64,000 bases of DNA from Comamonas testosteroni (GCF_030505195.1 NZ_CP129672.1:5552501-5616500), one strand, 5' to 3'. Shown: positions 39,574-49,757, counted from the first letter of the stretch. Translations and numbers: made by a program. The notes: generated by a model from the sequence alone, not told the origin.

Positions 39574-40386
39574 ATGACATTGAAAGCAGATACAACGATT
39601 TCCTGCCCTGCCAGATTGACGCGTGCCCTGCTGGCTCTGTTGGGGACACTGCTGCTTGTTGATGCTCTGGTACTGATGGGCATGGGGCATTTCAATGTCG
39701 GCGTGGTGTTGCCCGCTGGCTTGGGCGCTGCGGCCTTGTGGCTGAGCTGGAAGTGGCGGGCCGTGCAGCACTGGCGTGAAGCCAGGCCCCTGCATGCAAG
39801 GCTCTGGTCGCTGGCCTGGGCCGGCCTAGCGCTGTGGCTGATCAGCCTTTTCTGGTTCTGGAGCCGCCTGTCCGGCCTGGGCCTTGCGCCGCAGCAAGTG
39901 CCGCCCGTGCAATCCATCGTGGTGCTGGGCAGCGGCACGCTCGATGGTCACCCCAGGCCGGTTCTGGCTGCGCGACTGGATCAGGCGGCGCAACTGGCCA
40001 AGCTGCAGCCCCAGGCCTTGATCGCCGTTTGCGGCGGTGTGGATTGGGGTGAAAAAGAGTCAGAGGCCGAGGTCATGGCTCGCTATCTGCAGCTGCGTCA
40101 CGGCATCGCGGCGCAGCGGCTGGTACTGGAAAAGTTCAGCACCAGCACCGAGCTGAATCTCAAGCTCAGTCGGCCCTTGCTGGCCGAGCGCGGCGTGGCT
40201 GTGGATGCACCTATGGCCATGGTCAGCAGCGACTTTCATCTGATGCGCGCCATGGACATTGCGAAGCGGCAGGATCTGCCTCAGGTCTATCCGGTGGCGG
40301 CTCCGACCCCTCTGGCCACGCGTTTCAATGCCTGGCTGCGCGAATACTTTGCCATGGCCAGCAGCTGGTTGCTGGGCGAGGTCTGA
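39574..40386 (+). CDS. YdcF/ElyC-family (DUF218) membrane protein
   Basis: The protein has about 270 residues: two or three N-terminal membrane helices (LLALLGTLLLVDALVLMGMG, then a segment ending LWLISLFWFW), followed by a DUF218 domain. Domain hallmarks are VVLGSGTLDGHPRPVL, the acidic E-S-E-A-EVMARYL block, and MVSSDFHLMRAM. E. coli ElyC/SanA relatives act in envelope integrity and polyprenyl carrier recycling; the exact role here is unknown. The start is uncertain; ATG 39574 directly precedes the hydrophobic part and an ATG at 39505 is also in frame. Confidence 0.75.
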   Translation: MTLKADTTISCPARLTRALLALLGTLLLVDALVLMGMGHFNVGVVLPAGLGAAALWLSWKWRAVQHWREARPLHARLWSLAWAGLALWLISLFWFWSRLSGLGLAPQQVPPVQSIVVLGSGTLDGHPRPVLAARLDQAAQLAKLQPQALIAVCGGVDWGEKESEAEVMARYLQLRHGIAAQRLVLEKFSTSTELNLKLSRPLLAERGVAVDAPMAMVSSDFHLMRAMDIAKRQDLPQVYPVAAPTPLATRFNAWLREYFAMASSWLLGEV

Positions 40387-40455
40387 TAATTCAATAAAAA
40401 CCGGCTGTAACGCTTACCAGTATTACGCTTTAAGCTATTAATCAAGGAGTCATTC

Positions 40456-40920
40456 ATGAGCAATCGTCCTTTCAAGGTTCTGGGGATTCAGCAAGTCGCC
40501 ATCGGTGGCATCGACAAACAGCGCATGAAAAAGCTGTGGGTGGACATGCTGGGTCTGGAGCAGACCGGCACCTTCCAGAGCGAGCGCGAAAACGTGGATG
40601 AGGACATCCTGGCCATGGGCCGGGGCGCGATGAAGGTGGAAGTGGACATCATGCAACCCATGGACATCGAGAAAAAGCCCGCCGTGCACGCCACGCCGCT
40701 GAACCACATCGGTCTGTGGATCGACGACCTGCCCAAGGCCGTGGAATGGCTGACGGCCAATGGCGTGCGATTTGCTCCCGGCGGTATACGCAAGGGAGCG
40801 GCAGGCTATGACATCACTTTTCTGCACCCCAAGAGCAATGACGAGTTTCCGATTGCCGGCGAGGGCGTGCTGATCGAGCTGGTGCAGGCTCCGGCCGACG
40901 TGATTGCGGCGCTGGGTTGA
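40456..40920 (+). CDS. VOC-fold protein, possible methylmalonyl-CoA epimerase
   Basis: The 154-residue protein has two VOC beta-alpha-beta modules. The second half keeps [10 protein letters not shown] and [10 protein letters not shown], where epimerases and glyoxalases hold a metal His and Glu. In the first half the usual His is Gln (GIQQVAIGG). Its location just after the propionyl-CoA operon makes methylmalonyl-CoA epimerase attractive, since the carboxylase product and mutase substrate are opposite epimers. Other VOC enzymes remain possible. An AAGGAG box precedes the ATG. Confidence 0.6.
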   Translation: MSNRPFKVLGIQQVAIGGIDKQRMKKLWVDMLGLEQTGTFQSERENVDEDILAMGRGAMKVEVDIMQPMDIEKKPAVHATPLNHIGLWIDDLPKAVEWLTANGVRFAPGGIRKGAAGYDITFLHPKSNDEFPIAGEGVLIELVQAPADVIAALG

Positions 40921-40973
40921 GCGCTTCGGGCGCCGGCTGTCAGATTGCAGCAGCGTGAAAGCTGCGATTGTTC

Positions 40974-42107
40974 TCAGAACTGATAGCCGAGCCTGATCCC
41001 GAACGCCGTGGCGGACTCGGCATCGAAAGCCGCCAGGGTCGTGCCGCCGCTGGAGATATCTACCGAGCCCAGACGCTGGTAGCTCAACCAGGGCGTGAGC
41101 TTGAACTGCCCTTGCTGATAGCTCACCCCCACCGTGTAGCCAAGGCGGCCATCGGTGGGGCGCAATGGCGACAATGCAGCCTTGTCGCTGCGCTTGTCAC
41201 AAGCCACGGCGACAAAGCCGGACCAGTTCGCCGCCAGCTTCTGCCCAAGACCCAGCGTGTAGGTGGTGGTGTCCTCCATGTCCGCCAGGCTGCGGCCAGG
41301 GAGTACCGCCGCCAGGGTCTGCGGATACAGCCTGAATTGCGACCAGTTGGTCCAGCGAACCTGTCCAAAGAGCAGGGTGCCTGGCGTGATACCTGTCTGG
41401 ATATCCAGGTTCAAGCTTTGCGGGGCAGTCGATGCCGTCCTCGTTTCGCCCGGCCATAGGTTTTCACGGGTCGCGATCTTGTGCTTGATGGCCGAGTAAT
41501 AGGTTGCAGCGACGCGCAAAGCCATATCCGGGCGCTCATAGCTCATGCCCAGCAAGTAGCCTGGCTCGGTACTGGGTCTGAAATCCACCCGGTACCCATT
41601 GAGCGCTCCAAATACCATGCCCCCCAGGGCGACATGTCCTTCGGTGCGTTGCAGGCGCAGACCGCCATGCACGGCCCAGTGCTCATTCCAGCGGTAACGT
41701 AGCGCTCCCATGAGTTCATGGCTACTCACGCGGGTCTGCGTGCCGCCAAAAAGAGGCGATTGCAGCGGGCTGTAAGCGATGTCGAGACCAAAAGGCTTGC
41801 TCAACATCAGCAGCAACGAGGTTCGTGGATTCACATCCTGCTTGTATGCAAAGCCCCATTGGGTGTAATCGTCAGCCACCTGTCCGGTGGACTTGCCCAG
41901 GGCATCCGTGCCCTGGATCCGGGGCCGAACCGTATAGGTCTCTACGGAAAGATAGCGGCCGTTCTCAAATAGAGGTCCGAGATCCTGGCCTGTTCTATCA
42001 AGGCCGCCGGCCTGGGCGCAGAGCCCCCACATCATGGCTGCACAGCCAGCCCCCGCTTTTGCTTTTCTCAACGCCTGCTCCAACGCTCTGATTTCAGTTG
42101 CATGCAT
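40974..42107 (-). CDS. FadL/TodX-family outer membrane transporter
   Basis: This is an outer-membrane beta-barrel of about 377 residues for hydrophobic substrates. Alternating strands, GFAYKQDVNPRTSLLLMLSK, a FGQVRWTNWSQFRLYP strand near the C-terminus and a final aromatic residue (RLGYQF) mark the family. The N-terminus has a weak signal-like segment (AGAGCAAMMWGLCAQAGG). I chose ATG 42107; a much longer in-frame reading upstream runs antisense to the neighbouring hydrolase gene and is not protein-like. It could admit fatty or aromatic substrates. Confidence 0.8.
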   Translation of the reverse strand: MHATEIRALEQALRKAKAGAGCAAMMWGLCAQAGGLDRTGQDLGPLFENGRYLSVETYTVRPRIQGTDALGKSTGQVADDYTQWGFAYKQDVNPRTSLLLMLSKPFGLDIAYSPLQSPLFGGTQTRVSSHELMGALRYRWNEHWAVHGGLRLQRTEGHVALGGMVFGALNGYRVDFRPSTEPGYLLGMSYERPDMALRVAATYYSAIKHKIATRENLWPGETRTASTAPQSLNLDIQTGITPGTLLFGQVRWTNWSQFRLYPQTLAAVLPGRSLADMEDTTTYTLGLGQKLAANWSGFVAVACDKRSDKAALSPLRPTDGRLGYTVGVSYQQGQFKLTPWLSYQRLGSVDISSGGTTLAAFDAESATAFGIRLGYQF

Positions 42108-42260
42108 GTAATCTAATGTATCTACATGACAGGTGAACAGGTCTAATTGGAGGATGCTGGCTTGAATAGTTGATGCTGCCGCGGCAGTGACGAGTCTGTC
42201 GCCTGGCTTATGCTGTGCGCTGCGATTGATCACCGTCCGAAGCCCAAAGCCGCGCAGAAA

Positions 42261-43181
42261 ATGCCTTCCATCTCGACCAACTCCACGATCGCTTACTACG
42301 ACCGCCAATACAACGCCCGCGCGAGCGTGCAGGATCCGCTGGCGTATATGACGCGCTACACGCAGGAAAGCCAGGCCGCATTTGCATTGTCTGGCGCAGT
42401 TCGCAACCAGCGCTACAGCCCCAGGGCTACGGATGTTCTGGATATCTATCTGCCCGCAACGCGGACTGCGAAAGCACAGGCTGCGCCTGTTTTCATCTTC
42501 ATCCATGGCGGCTACTGGAAGGCCTTGAGAAAGGATGATTCGGCTTTCATGGCACCTGCACTGACGCAGCAAGGTGCCATCGTCGTGGTGCCTGACTACG
42601 ATCTGGCACCGGCCGTCACGCTTGACCATATCGTCGAGCAGATGCGCCAGGCCTATGCCTGGGTGGTGCGCAATATCGCCATCTACGGTGGTGATGCCTG
42701 CAATATCTGTGTCTGCGGCAGCTCGGCCGGAGGACATTTGGCAGCCATGCTGCTGGCTAGGGGGTGGCAGCAAGACTATGACCTGCCAGTGCAGGCAGTG
42801 CCTCGATCGGTCTTGACCTTGAGCGGCCTGTTTGACCTGCAGCCTCTGCTGACAACCCATATCAATGACTGGATGCAACTGGACGATGCTGCAGCCATAC
42901 GCAACAGCCCGCGCTTTCTACTTCCTGATGCGAGTACGCATGGTCAGTGCCAGCTGCGCGCGAGCTGCGGCGAGTTTGAAAGCCATGAATTCAAGCGCCA
43001 GTCGCGCGAATATCTGGCTGCGTGGCAGGCGCGTTGTCTGCCGGGGCAATGGGTGGAGGCGCCGGCTACCAACCACTTTGATTTGCCACTGCAACTGGCC
43101 GATCCGCAATCCGCCATTCATCAGACTGCGCTGCAGCTGATAGGGCTTGATCAGTCCTCGTCCAGCATGCGCGCGGCCTGA
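42261..43181 (+). CDS. Alpha/beta hydrolase, arylformamidase-like
   Basis: The protein has about 306 residues. The oxyanion motif IFIHGGYWKAL and the nucleophile elbow CGSSAGGHLAAML are clear, and the catalytic His is probably in ATNHFDLPLQL. HGGYW is typical of kynurenine formamidase-like and carboxylesterase members. No other tryptophan-degradation gene is nearby, so the substrate is open. The start is uncertain (ATG 42261 or 42210). Its 3' end overlaps the convergent integrase gene by 31 bp. Confidence 0.75.
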   Translation: MPSISTNSTIAYYDRQYNARASVQDPLAYMTRYTQESQAAFALSGAVRNQRYSPRATDVLDIYLPATRTAKAQAAPVFIFIHGGYWKALRKDDSAFMAPALTQQGAIVVVPDYDLAPAVTLDHIVEQMRQAYAWVVRNIAIYGGDACNICVCGSSAGGHLAAMLLARGWQQDYDLPVQAVPRSVLTLSGLFDLQPLLTTHINDWMQLDDAAAIRNSPRFLLPDASTHGQCQLRASCGEFESHEFKRQSREYLAAWQARCLPGQWVEAPATNHFDLPLQLADPQSAIHQTALQLIGLDQSSSSMRAA

Positions 43182-44257
43182 TTGTTGAGTGCCGAGTCGG
43201 CCCGGAAGTAGCCGAGCACGGTGTTCACGCTATGGTGCCCGGTCAATGCCATGGTGTCAGCCAGCGGCAGATTGCGCCTGCCGGCCTCGGTCACAAATCC
43301 CGAGCGTAGCGAGTGTGCCGAAAAGTCTCCTTCCACACCAGCCAGCGCACAGCGTTCTTTGACGATGTTGCGCACCGCAGCGGGAGTCAGTGGCTCTGCC
43401 ACATGGCCTCCTTTGCGGATTCGCCTGAAGATAGGACCTTCTGTGATCCGTGCAGCATCCAGCCATGCTCTCAAGGCAATGGCTGCACGGCCGGTAACGG
43501 GCTTGTGATTTTCGGGGGCATCGGTGCCGCTCTGGTTGGTCTTGCTATGGCTCAGGGTGTAGATGAATTCCCCATTAGCCACGGTGCGCAGGAAACGCAT
43601 ATCGGTGCCAGCCACTTCGGAGCGGCGACGCCCACCACTGGCCCAGGCAAACAGCAGCAGCGCCCGGTCGCGCAGGCCACGTAAGCTGTCGTCGCAGCTT
43701 GCCAGCAACTCCTCCAGCACATCGCGCGTCAGCGCCTCTTTCTTCTGTGGCAACTCGCCGCGCCTTGCATAGGCCTTGCGCGTGCGCGACATCAGCTCCT
43801 TGACTGCCCCGTCCTGACAGGGATTGGGCATGGCATGCACCTGATGCGCCTTGGACATCACGGCCATGCGATGCACCAGCGTGCTGTGTGAAGGTGCCCC
43901 TTTTTTACCCTTGTAGCCGGCTGCAACCAGGGCTTCATCAATTTCGGGCGGCATTTCATGGATCAAGCCCGCACCGGTCTGCCTCTGGGCATGGTCGATG
44001 ATGAATTGCAGCACCGTGGAAACCTGCAGCGGCAGTTGAATGGGCTGGCCAAGGCGCAGCAGATGCCAGGCTGCCCAGTAACGCATGGCGCTTTGATAAC
44101 TGCTGCGCGTATTGCTGGATTCGCCTTCCTGCATGAGCTCCTTGATGGCTTCATGCGCTTTGGGGGCAAGAGCGGACTCCGGCGCATCCTGTATCTGCAG
44201 GCGGTTGGCATCAAAAGTCACGGGAGCGGGGAAGGGCGAGGGCTTGCTTGAATCCAT
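43151..44257 (-). CDS. Tyrosine recombinase/integrase
   Basis: A 368-residue site-specific recombinase. The catalytic set is visible: Arg in SGGRRRSEVAG, Lys in LSHSKTNQ, His and Arg in SAHSLRSGF, His in TGHHSVNTVLG and the nucleophile Tyr in GYFRAD. An N-terminal SAM-like domain precedes it. It could serve a genomic island or act in a chromosomal role; no att site or tRNA was found beside it. The 3' end overlaps the hydrolase gene tail to tail. Confidence 0.9.
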   Translation of the reverse strand: MDSSKPSPFPAPVTFDANRLQIQDAPESALAPKAHEAIKELMQEGESSNTRSSYQSAMRYWAAWHLLRLGQPIQLPLQVSTVLQFIIDHAQRQTGAGLIHEMPPEIDEALVAAGYKGKKGAPSHSTLVHRMAVMSKAHQVHAMPNPCQDGAVKELMSRTRKAYARRGELPQKKEALTRDVLEELLASCDDSLRGLRDRALLLFAWASGGRRRSEVAGTDMRFLRTVANGEFIYTLSHSKTNQSGTDAPENHKPVTGRAAIALRAWLDAARITEGPIFRRIRKGGHVAEPLTPAAVRNIVKERCALAGVEGDFSAHSLRSGFVTEAGRRNLPLADTMALTGHHSVNTVLGYFRADSALNNQAARMLDED

Positions 44258-44537
44258 GGCGCTATTTTCGCCCTGACTTCATCTGCCAACCGCTGTCGAT
44301 TGGCGCTAGTCAAGAAGTCTGTAGAAGCCGAGCGGCTTTGAGCGGCAAGTTCCAGGAGCGGCTAACAAGACCTGGCAGGGCATGCCGAAAGTAAGACGCA
44401 TGAGCGACGCAAGCAGTTGCACCAGCGACACGGCGCCGAGTATGTAGACAAATCAAAGAAATTTCTCTCGCTCAATGGAAAACGCCCTCTATCCACAAAT
44501 TCAGATGCTGAAAACGCGGTAATGTATGTTGTCATCT

Positions 44538-44554
44538 GTATGAAAATTTCATAC
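44538..44554. promoter_or_regulatory. Inverted repeat 1 upstream of kfrA
   Basis: GTATGAAA-A-TTTCATAC, a perfect 8+1+8 palindrome, 95 bp before the kfrA ATG. KfrA proteins autoregulate through palindromic operators, so this is a candidate site. Confidence 0.5.
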
Positions 44555-44563
44555 GTAATATTT

Positions 44564-44580
44564 AATACATAAGATGTATT
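44564..44580. promoter_or_regulatory. Inverted repeat 2 upstream of kfrA
   Basis: AATACAT-AAG-ATGTATT, a perfect 7+3+7 palindrome with a sequence related to repeat 1 (ATAC/GTAT ends). Confidence 0.5.
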
Positions 44581-44607
44581 GTGTATTGCATAAATAGAAT
44601 ATAGATC

Positions 44608-44628
44608 ACGATAACAATCACTTATCGT
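44608..44628. promoter_or_regulatory. Inverted repeat 3 upstream of kfrA
   Basis: ACGATAA-N7-TTATCGT, 7-bp arms, ending 20 bp before the kfrA start. Its sequence differs from repeats 1 and 2, so it may bind another protein or form a hairpin in the leader. Confidence 0.4.
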
Positions 44629-44648
44629 TAGTTATTTGAAAAATTAAT

Positions 44649-45632
44649 ATGAATACAAGCAAAACTACGTCCAGAGGTGTTCAGGAGTCCGATGTTTGGG
44701 CTGCAGCGGATGCTTTGATTGCCCAGGGGCTGCGTCCGACCATAGAGCGGGTGCGTCAGCAGATAGGGCGAGGCTCTCCCAATACGGTCAGCCCCATGCT
44801 GGAGACCTGGTTTGCAACGCTGGGCCGTCGTCTGGGCGTGGCCGGAGAGCAGGATCCGTCCGTGTTGCAATCGGTGCCGGATCCTGTGCAGCGTCTGGCA
44901 GAAGAGCTCTGGAATACGGCGCAGGAAGAGGCGAAAGCCGCAGCCAGCAAGGCTTTGGATCTTCGCGAACAGGCTTTGAAAGCTGCAGAGCAGGCTTTTG
45001 TGGCTCAACAGGAGCAACTCGCGCAGCGCCAGGCCACCATGGAAGCGCAAAAAGATGCGCTGAATCAAGCCCTGCAGGCAGCTCAAAATCACGCCCAAGA
45101 CTTGGCTCGGCGTCTTGACGAAATGCAGCAGACGCTACAGGAACGTGATCAGCGCCTGGAAGAACTACGTGATGAGCTGAGCAATGCCGTACGCCAGCGT
45201 GAGTTGCAGCAGCAAAAGCACAGCGAGGAAATTCAGTCGGCTGCCGCCGAGCGCCAGCGCATGGCCGAGCAGTACGCGGGCAACGAGCGCCATATGCTCA
45301 ACGAGGTCGATCGTGCGCGGCAGGAACTCACTGCAGCGCGAAAAAGCCTGCAGGACCAGGAGCGCAAGGCAGAGTCCCGCTATCAGGAGTTGCAGACTCG
45401 CTTTGAACAATCCGAGCAGGAGATCCTGAATCTGCATGCCCAGTTGCAGACCGCCCAGAACACGGCTGCATTGGCGCAGGAGCGTGCAGCCGATCTCAAG
45501 AGCCTGCTGGAGGCACAACAAAGACTGGCGGCTACAGCCAATGCAGCGGATCCCAATGTGGCCCAACCCCTGACGCGTCGAAGCAATCTGGCGGCAACCC
45601 GGCGCTCCATAAACCGGCGAACCTTGCGCTAA
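44649..45632 (+). CDS. kfrA: KfrA-family DNA-binding coiled-coil protein
   Basis: The 327-residue protein has the KfrA N-terminal DNA-binding domain (VWAAADALIAQGLRPTIERV, then GRGSPNTVSPMLETWF) followed by a very long coiled coil rich in Gln, Glu, Arg and Ala from about residue 95 to 300, and a basic tail. On plasmids KfrA is an autorepressor that also helps segregation by forming filaments. Here it sits on what looks like chromosome, next to an integrase gene. The ribosome site is weak. Three palindromes upstream fit autoregulation. Confidence 0.85.
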   Translation: MNTSKTTSRGVQESDVWAAADALIAQGLRPTIERVRQQIGRGSPNTVSPMLETWFATLGRRLGVAGEQDPSVLQSVPDPVQRLAEELWNTAQEEAKAAASKALDLREQALKAAEQAFVAQQEQLAQRQATMEAQKDALNQALQAAQNHAQDLARRLDEMQQTLQERDQRLEELRDELSNAVRQRELQQQKHSEEIQSAAAERQRMAEQYAGNERHMLNEVDRARQELTAARKSLQDQERKAESRYQELQTRFEQSEQEILNLHAQLQTAQNTAALAQERAADLKSLLEAQQRLAATANAADPNVAQPLTRRSNLAATRRSINRRTLR

Positions 45633-45700
45633 CCGTTATCCGGCGCCGAGGCTGCGATCCAGCTCGGACTCGGCGCCAAAGGCTTGACCGCCGGTTTATG
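45608..45700. repeat. Nested inverted repeats over the kfrA 3' end
   Basis: Outer arms CATAAACCGGCG (45608-45619) and CGCCGGTTTATG (45689-45700) enclose inner arms GGCGCCGAG (45642-45650) and CTCGGCGCC (45669-45677). Both pairs are perfect. The left outer arm lies inside the last kfrA codons. No T-run follows, so it is not a simple terminator. Confidence 0.6.
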
Positions 45701-46818
<1,118 letters not shown>

Positions 46819-46819
<1 letters not shown>

Positions 46820-46839
46820 AAAGAGGTTTGGCCTCTTTT
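46819..46839. terminator. Bidirectional hairpin terminator
   Basis: AAAAGAGG pairs with CCTCTTTT around TTTGG, giving A-runs and T-runs on both sides. It lies between the convergent aspD fragment and the lyase gene. Confidence 0.75.
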
Positions 46840-46852
46840 CTTGCTTTCCTAT

Positions 46853-48421
46853 TCACTGAGCCGTCAGGCGTATGAAGTCGCGATCAAGATCCTTGATGGC
46901 CGTCTCGATGCGTTTGCTTCGCTCGGCCGTCCACTGCTCCTCCTGGGCAAGCATTTGCCTAGAGCGCGCAATCATGTGGGCCATCTCCGCAGGCTGGGGG
47001 CCGCCAGCAGTCACACGATTCTTCACGATGGCCACAGGGTCCAGCGCTGCCCGGAACTCGCTCTCTAACATTGGCAGGCTGCCGTTCTCGATGGGCATCT
47101 CGTGTTTCAGCGTCGCTGCATAGATGCGCCGAGCATCGGCGTATGGGAAGTCGCGTGGGGTGATATTGCGCTCCTTGGCAAAGCTCACGACCTCCGACGC
47201 AAACTGGTGGCCAACGCGGAACGGCAATTTGTACTTGCGCATCAGCACATCGGCCACTTCCTGGGATGCCGTCCAGTCGAGATTGAGCTCCTCCAGTGCG
47301 CGCTCGGGATTGATGACCAGGCCGCCTAGCACCTTGTCAAACCCCTGAAGAGTGGAAATCGTGGCACCAACGAGCGCCGCAGAGTCATGGGAAGACTTGT
47401 TGTCGCTCATTCCCGGCGGAATATTGTGCTGGCTGATAAGGCGCCCCACACCCAGGGTCAAGACCCGCGAGGCATTGGCGCGGGTGTCGTTGAGCAATCC
47501 AGGATTGCGCTTCTGAGGCATGGCGCTGGAGACATAGGTGTTGCCTCCGCCTTCCCGGAGCAGAATCCAGGGTCTGGGCTGTGCATACTGCACCATCACG
47601 TCCTCGACAAAAGCTCCGACATGCAGGGCAATGCTCGAAGCAACTGCGCCAACCTCCACCGGCATTTCGGCAGCCAGGATTTGCGCGGCATCGTAGGCGT
47701 TATCCACGGTGACCGGGTAGCCAAGGTACTCGGCCATACGCTCCCGATTCAGCGGCCAGCTGGTGCCGTTGAGAACCGTAGTGCCCATTGCCGACTGGTC
47801 GATGCGTGCAAAAGCCTCGTGAAGACGCAGGGCATCACGGTCAAAGCCCGCGAGATGCCCCAGAAGATAGTGCCCGTAACTGTTGGGCTGGGCCGCAACC
47901 CCGTTGGTATAGTTCGGAACGACTGTGGCGGCATAAGTCTCGGCCAGCCGCAGAAGATGAGCACGGGTCTGAGCCAGCTGCCTGGCCAAACGCAGCATGT
48001 CGTCGCGCTGTATGGCGGAGCGCACGGTGGCCAGCATGTCCTGACTTGAGCGCCCGGCATGCAGCAAGGTGGCTTCCACGCCGGCAGCTTCGATGAGCAG
48101 GGGCTCGAATGTGATCACCAGACCCGGTCGTTTTCCGTTGGGAGCATCGCCTGCCGCCAGCACACTCTGTAGACCTCGTGCAATTTTGGGCGCCATGGCT
48201 TTGTCCAGCAGGCCTTCGTCGGTATTGATGACTGCCGAAGCCTTGTTGATCTGGCCCAGCCAGAAGAAGGCATCTCGCTTTGACTCCTGCGCAAGCGTGA
48301 CGTTGGCCAACGCTGCCAGCGCAAACCCAGCAACTAGCAGCTTGCGCAGCACGCTGTCGGCGAGACGGCCAGGGAAATTGAGGTTGGCGGCAGTGCGCTT
48401 GCGGCTGGTTCTGAACTTCAT
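46853..48421 (-). CDS. Argininosuccinate-lyase-like protein with export signal
   Basis: The 522-residue protein belongs to the fumarase/aspartase superfamily: it has the signature SSAMPQKRNPG, the TxxxHxxx region near LHAGRSSQDM, and NGTSWPLNRERM. The N-terminus is unusual. After a basic stretch comes LLVAGFALAALANVTLAQES, a Sec-type signal with an ALA-like cleavage site, so the enzyme is probably periplasmic. Cytosolic argininosuccinate lyases have no such extension. Candidate substrates are N-substituted aspartates or related amino-polycarboxylates; this is inference. GGGGAGA precedes the ATG. Neighbouring genes encode a LysR regulator, an AtuA pair and a periplasmic Bug protein. Confidence 0.75.
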   Translation of the reverse strand: MKFRTSRKRTAANLNFPGRLADSVLRKLLVAGFALAALANVTLAQESKRDAFFWLGQINKASAVINTDEGLLDKAMAPKIARGLQSVLAAGDAPNGKRPGLVITFEPLLIEAAGVEATLLHAGRSSQDMLATVRSAIQRDDMLRLARQLAQTRAHLLRLAETYAATVVPNYTNGVAAQPNSYGHYLLGHLAGFDRDALRLHEAFARIDQSAMGTTVLNGTSWPLNRERMAEYLGYPVTVDNAYDAAQILAAEMPVEVGAVASSIALHVGAFVEDVMVQYAQPRPWILLREGGGNTYVSSAMPQKRNPGLLNDTRANASRVLTLGVGRLISQHNIPPGMSDNKSSHDSAALVGATISTLQGFDKVLGGLVINPERALEELNLDWTASQEVADVLMRKYKLPFRVGHQFASEVVSFAKERNITPRDFPYADARRIYAATLKHEMPIENGSLPMLESEFRAALDPVAIVKNRVTAGGPQPAEMAHMIARSRQMLAQEEQWTAERSKRIETAIKDLDRDFIRLTAQ

Positions 48422-48786
48422 GTATGTCTCCCCGCTTTAGAAAGTGATGCCGAGCAAAGCCAGCTGCACTGCATGACCGACTTGCGTTCTCTGCAAGCAC
48501 AGATGCGAGATATCTCTGCATGATGCAAGGACGCAAGTGGCTTCAATGGGCTGACCCGTAAGCACCTGAGCTTAAGATCAAGAGAGGACAGCGTGTAGAT
48601 GCGCAAACCTGGACAGTGGCAGGCTGACGACAGCTGGCCATGCATGCCGTGTTTTCGCGCACTTCGCGGTTGCAGGCGTGGCCATAGTCTCCTGGGTTTC
48701 GGAGGAGCTGATCCCTCATGCTTGGCTGCATTCGCAGCGTGGCTGATCGCCGAGCATTTGCGGCCTGGATTTCGCAGGCATGGGGT
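48422..48786. other. Intergenic stretch between lyase and LysR genes
   Basis: 365 bp. It should contain the lyase promoter. I see no convincing gene, repeat or terminator. Confidence 0.4.
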
Positions 48787-49677
48787 TCAGGCGTTTGCAG
48801 GACGCATGTCCTGCATCAATTGATAGAGCGCTTCAGCCACCAATGAAAGGCTGCGCTCTCGCTTCCGGACCATGTAGATCTGCCGGTCCATACCTGGCAG
48901 CAGCAGGTGCCGCGCCACCAGCCCCGGCTTGTCGAAGTGAAACAGGCTCAGCGCAGGAGCTACGGTGATGCCTAGTCCGGCTTGCACCAGCCCCATCACG
49001 GTGGCCAATTGCTCAACTTCAACGAAAGTCTGCATCGTTCGAGGAAAAAAAGCGGCATCCAGATACTGACGAACGCTGCTGTGGCGTGCCAGGTGGATGA
49101 ATGGCCAGGGCGTCAGATCCTCCAGCGACAGCGCGTCCTTGACCGCCAGTGGATGGTCGCTAGGGCACACCATATAGAAGCCGTCACTGCAAAACGGCTC
49201 AGCCTTCAGGTCGGGTGTATCCACGCGTATGGCGGCCAGCGCAAAATCCGCCTCTCCATTGGCCACGGCAGCAATGCATGGCTCGGACAGCACGTCCAAC
49301 ACACTCAGCTGAACTCCCGGATGGCGGGCCGTGTACACCTTCAGCACCTCAGGAAGCCAGCCTGCGGCAAGGGATGGCAGCAATGCAATTGATACGTGCC
49401 CGTGGGCCAGTTGTGCTGTATCACGCATCGCTCTTTCGCAGGCAGCGAATTCTGCGGCGAGGCGCTCTGCAGACTGCAAAAATCGCTCCCCTTCACGAGT
49501 AAGCACCACGTGTCTTGTGCTGCGGTCGAAAAGTTTGAGACCTACCGTTTGCTCCAGGGAGCGGATGAGTGCGCTGAAAGCCGGTTGTGACAGGTGGCAC
49601 ATGCTGGCGGCCTGGGTGAAGTTCTTTTGCTTGGCCAGTACAAGGAATGCCTGCACATCGCGCGACGATAGATTCAT
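48787..49677 (-). CDS. LysR-family transcriptional regulator
   Basis: The 296-residue regulator has an N-terminal winged helix-turn-helix (SSRDVQAFLVLAKQKNFTQA, then SQPAFSALIRSLEQTVGLKLF) and a periplasmic-binding-type effector domain. It is divergent from the atuA gene with an 80-bp spacer that has an AT-rich imperfect dyad (ATTAATTAATCTCAATTAT). It is the probable activator of the atuA-like/Bug unit and perhaps of the lyase gene, which is on its own strand downstream. Confidence 0.9.
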   Translation of the reverse strand: MNLSSRDVQAFLVLAKQKNFTQAASMCHLSQPAFSALIRSLEQTVGLKLFDRSTRHVVLTREGERFLQSAERLAAEFAACERAMRDTAQLAHGHVSIALLPSLAAGWLPEVLKVYTARHPGVQLSVLDVLSEPCIAAVANGEADFALAAIRVDTPDLKAEPFCSDGFYMVCPSDHPLAVKDALSLEDLTPWPFIHLARHSSVRQYLDAAFFPRTMQTFVEVEQLATVMGLVQAGLGITVAPALSLFHFDKPGLVARHLLLPGMDRQIYMVRKRERSLSLVAEALYQLMQDMRPANA

Positions 49678-49757
49678 TTGAAATGCGGATTAATTAATCT
49701 CAATTATCGATTTCACAGCTTATAGCGGTTTTCCTATAGTGGGCAACAGGAGGTTTC

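Larger units (their letters stand above)
44258..44648. other. AT-rich control region upstream of kfrA
   Basis: 391 bp without a gene. The half nearest kfrA is strongly AT-rich and has three separate inverted repeats, given below. The upstream half shows no feature I can support. Confidence 0.6.

Noticed and set aside
42108..42878. N-terminal extension of the FadL-type gene to a 634-codon frame
   Set aside because: The extra part is antisense to the alpha/beta hydrolase and would sit before the signal region of an outer-membrane protein.
43151..44257. An att site in a tRNA gene beside the integrase
   Set aside because: I found no tRNA-like sequence or direct repeat at this gene or near 61-64 kb; a tRNA search tool would be needed to be certain.
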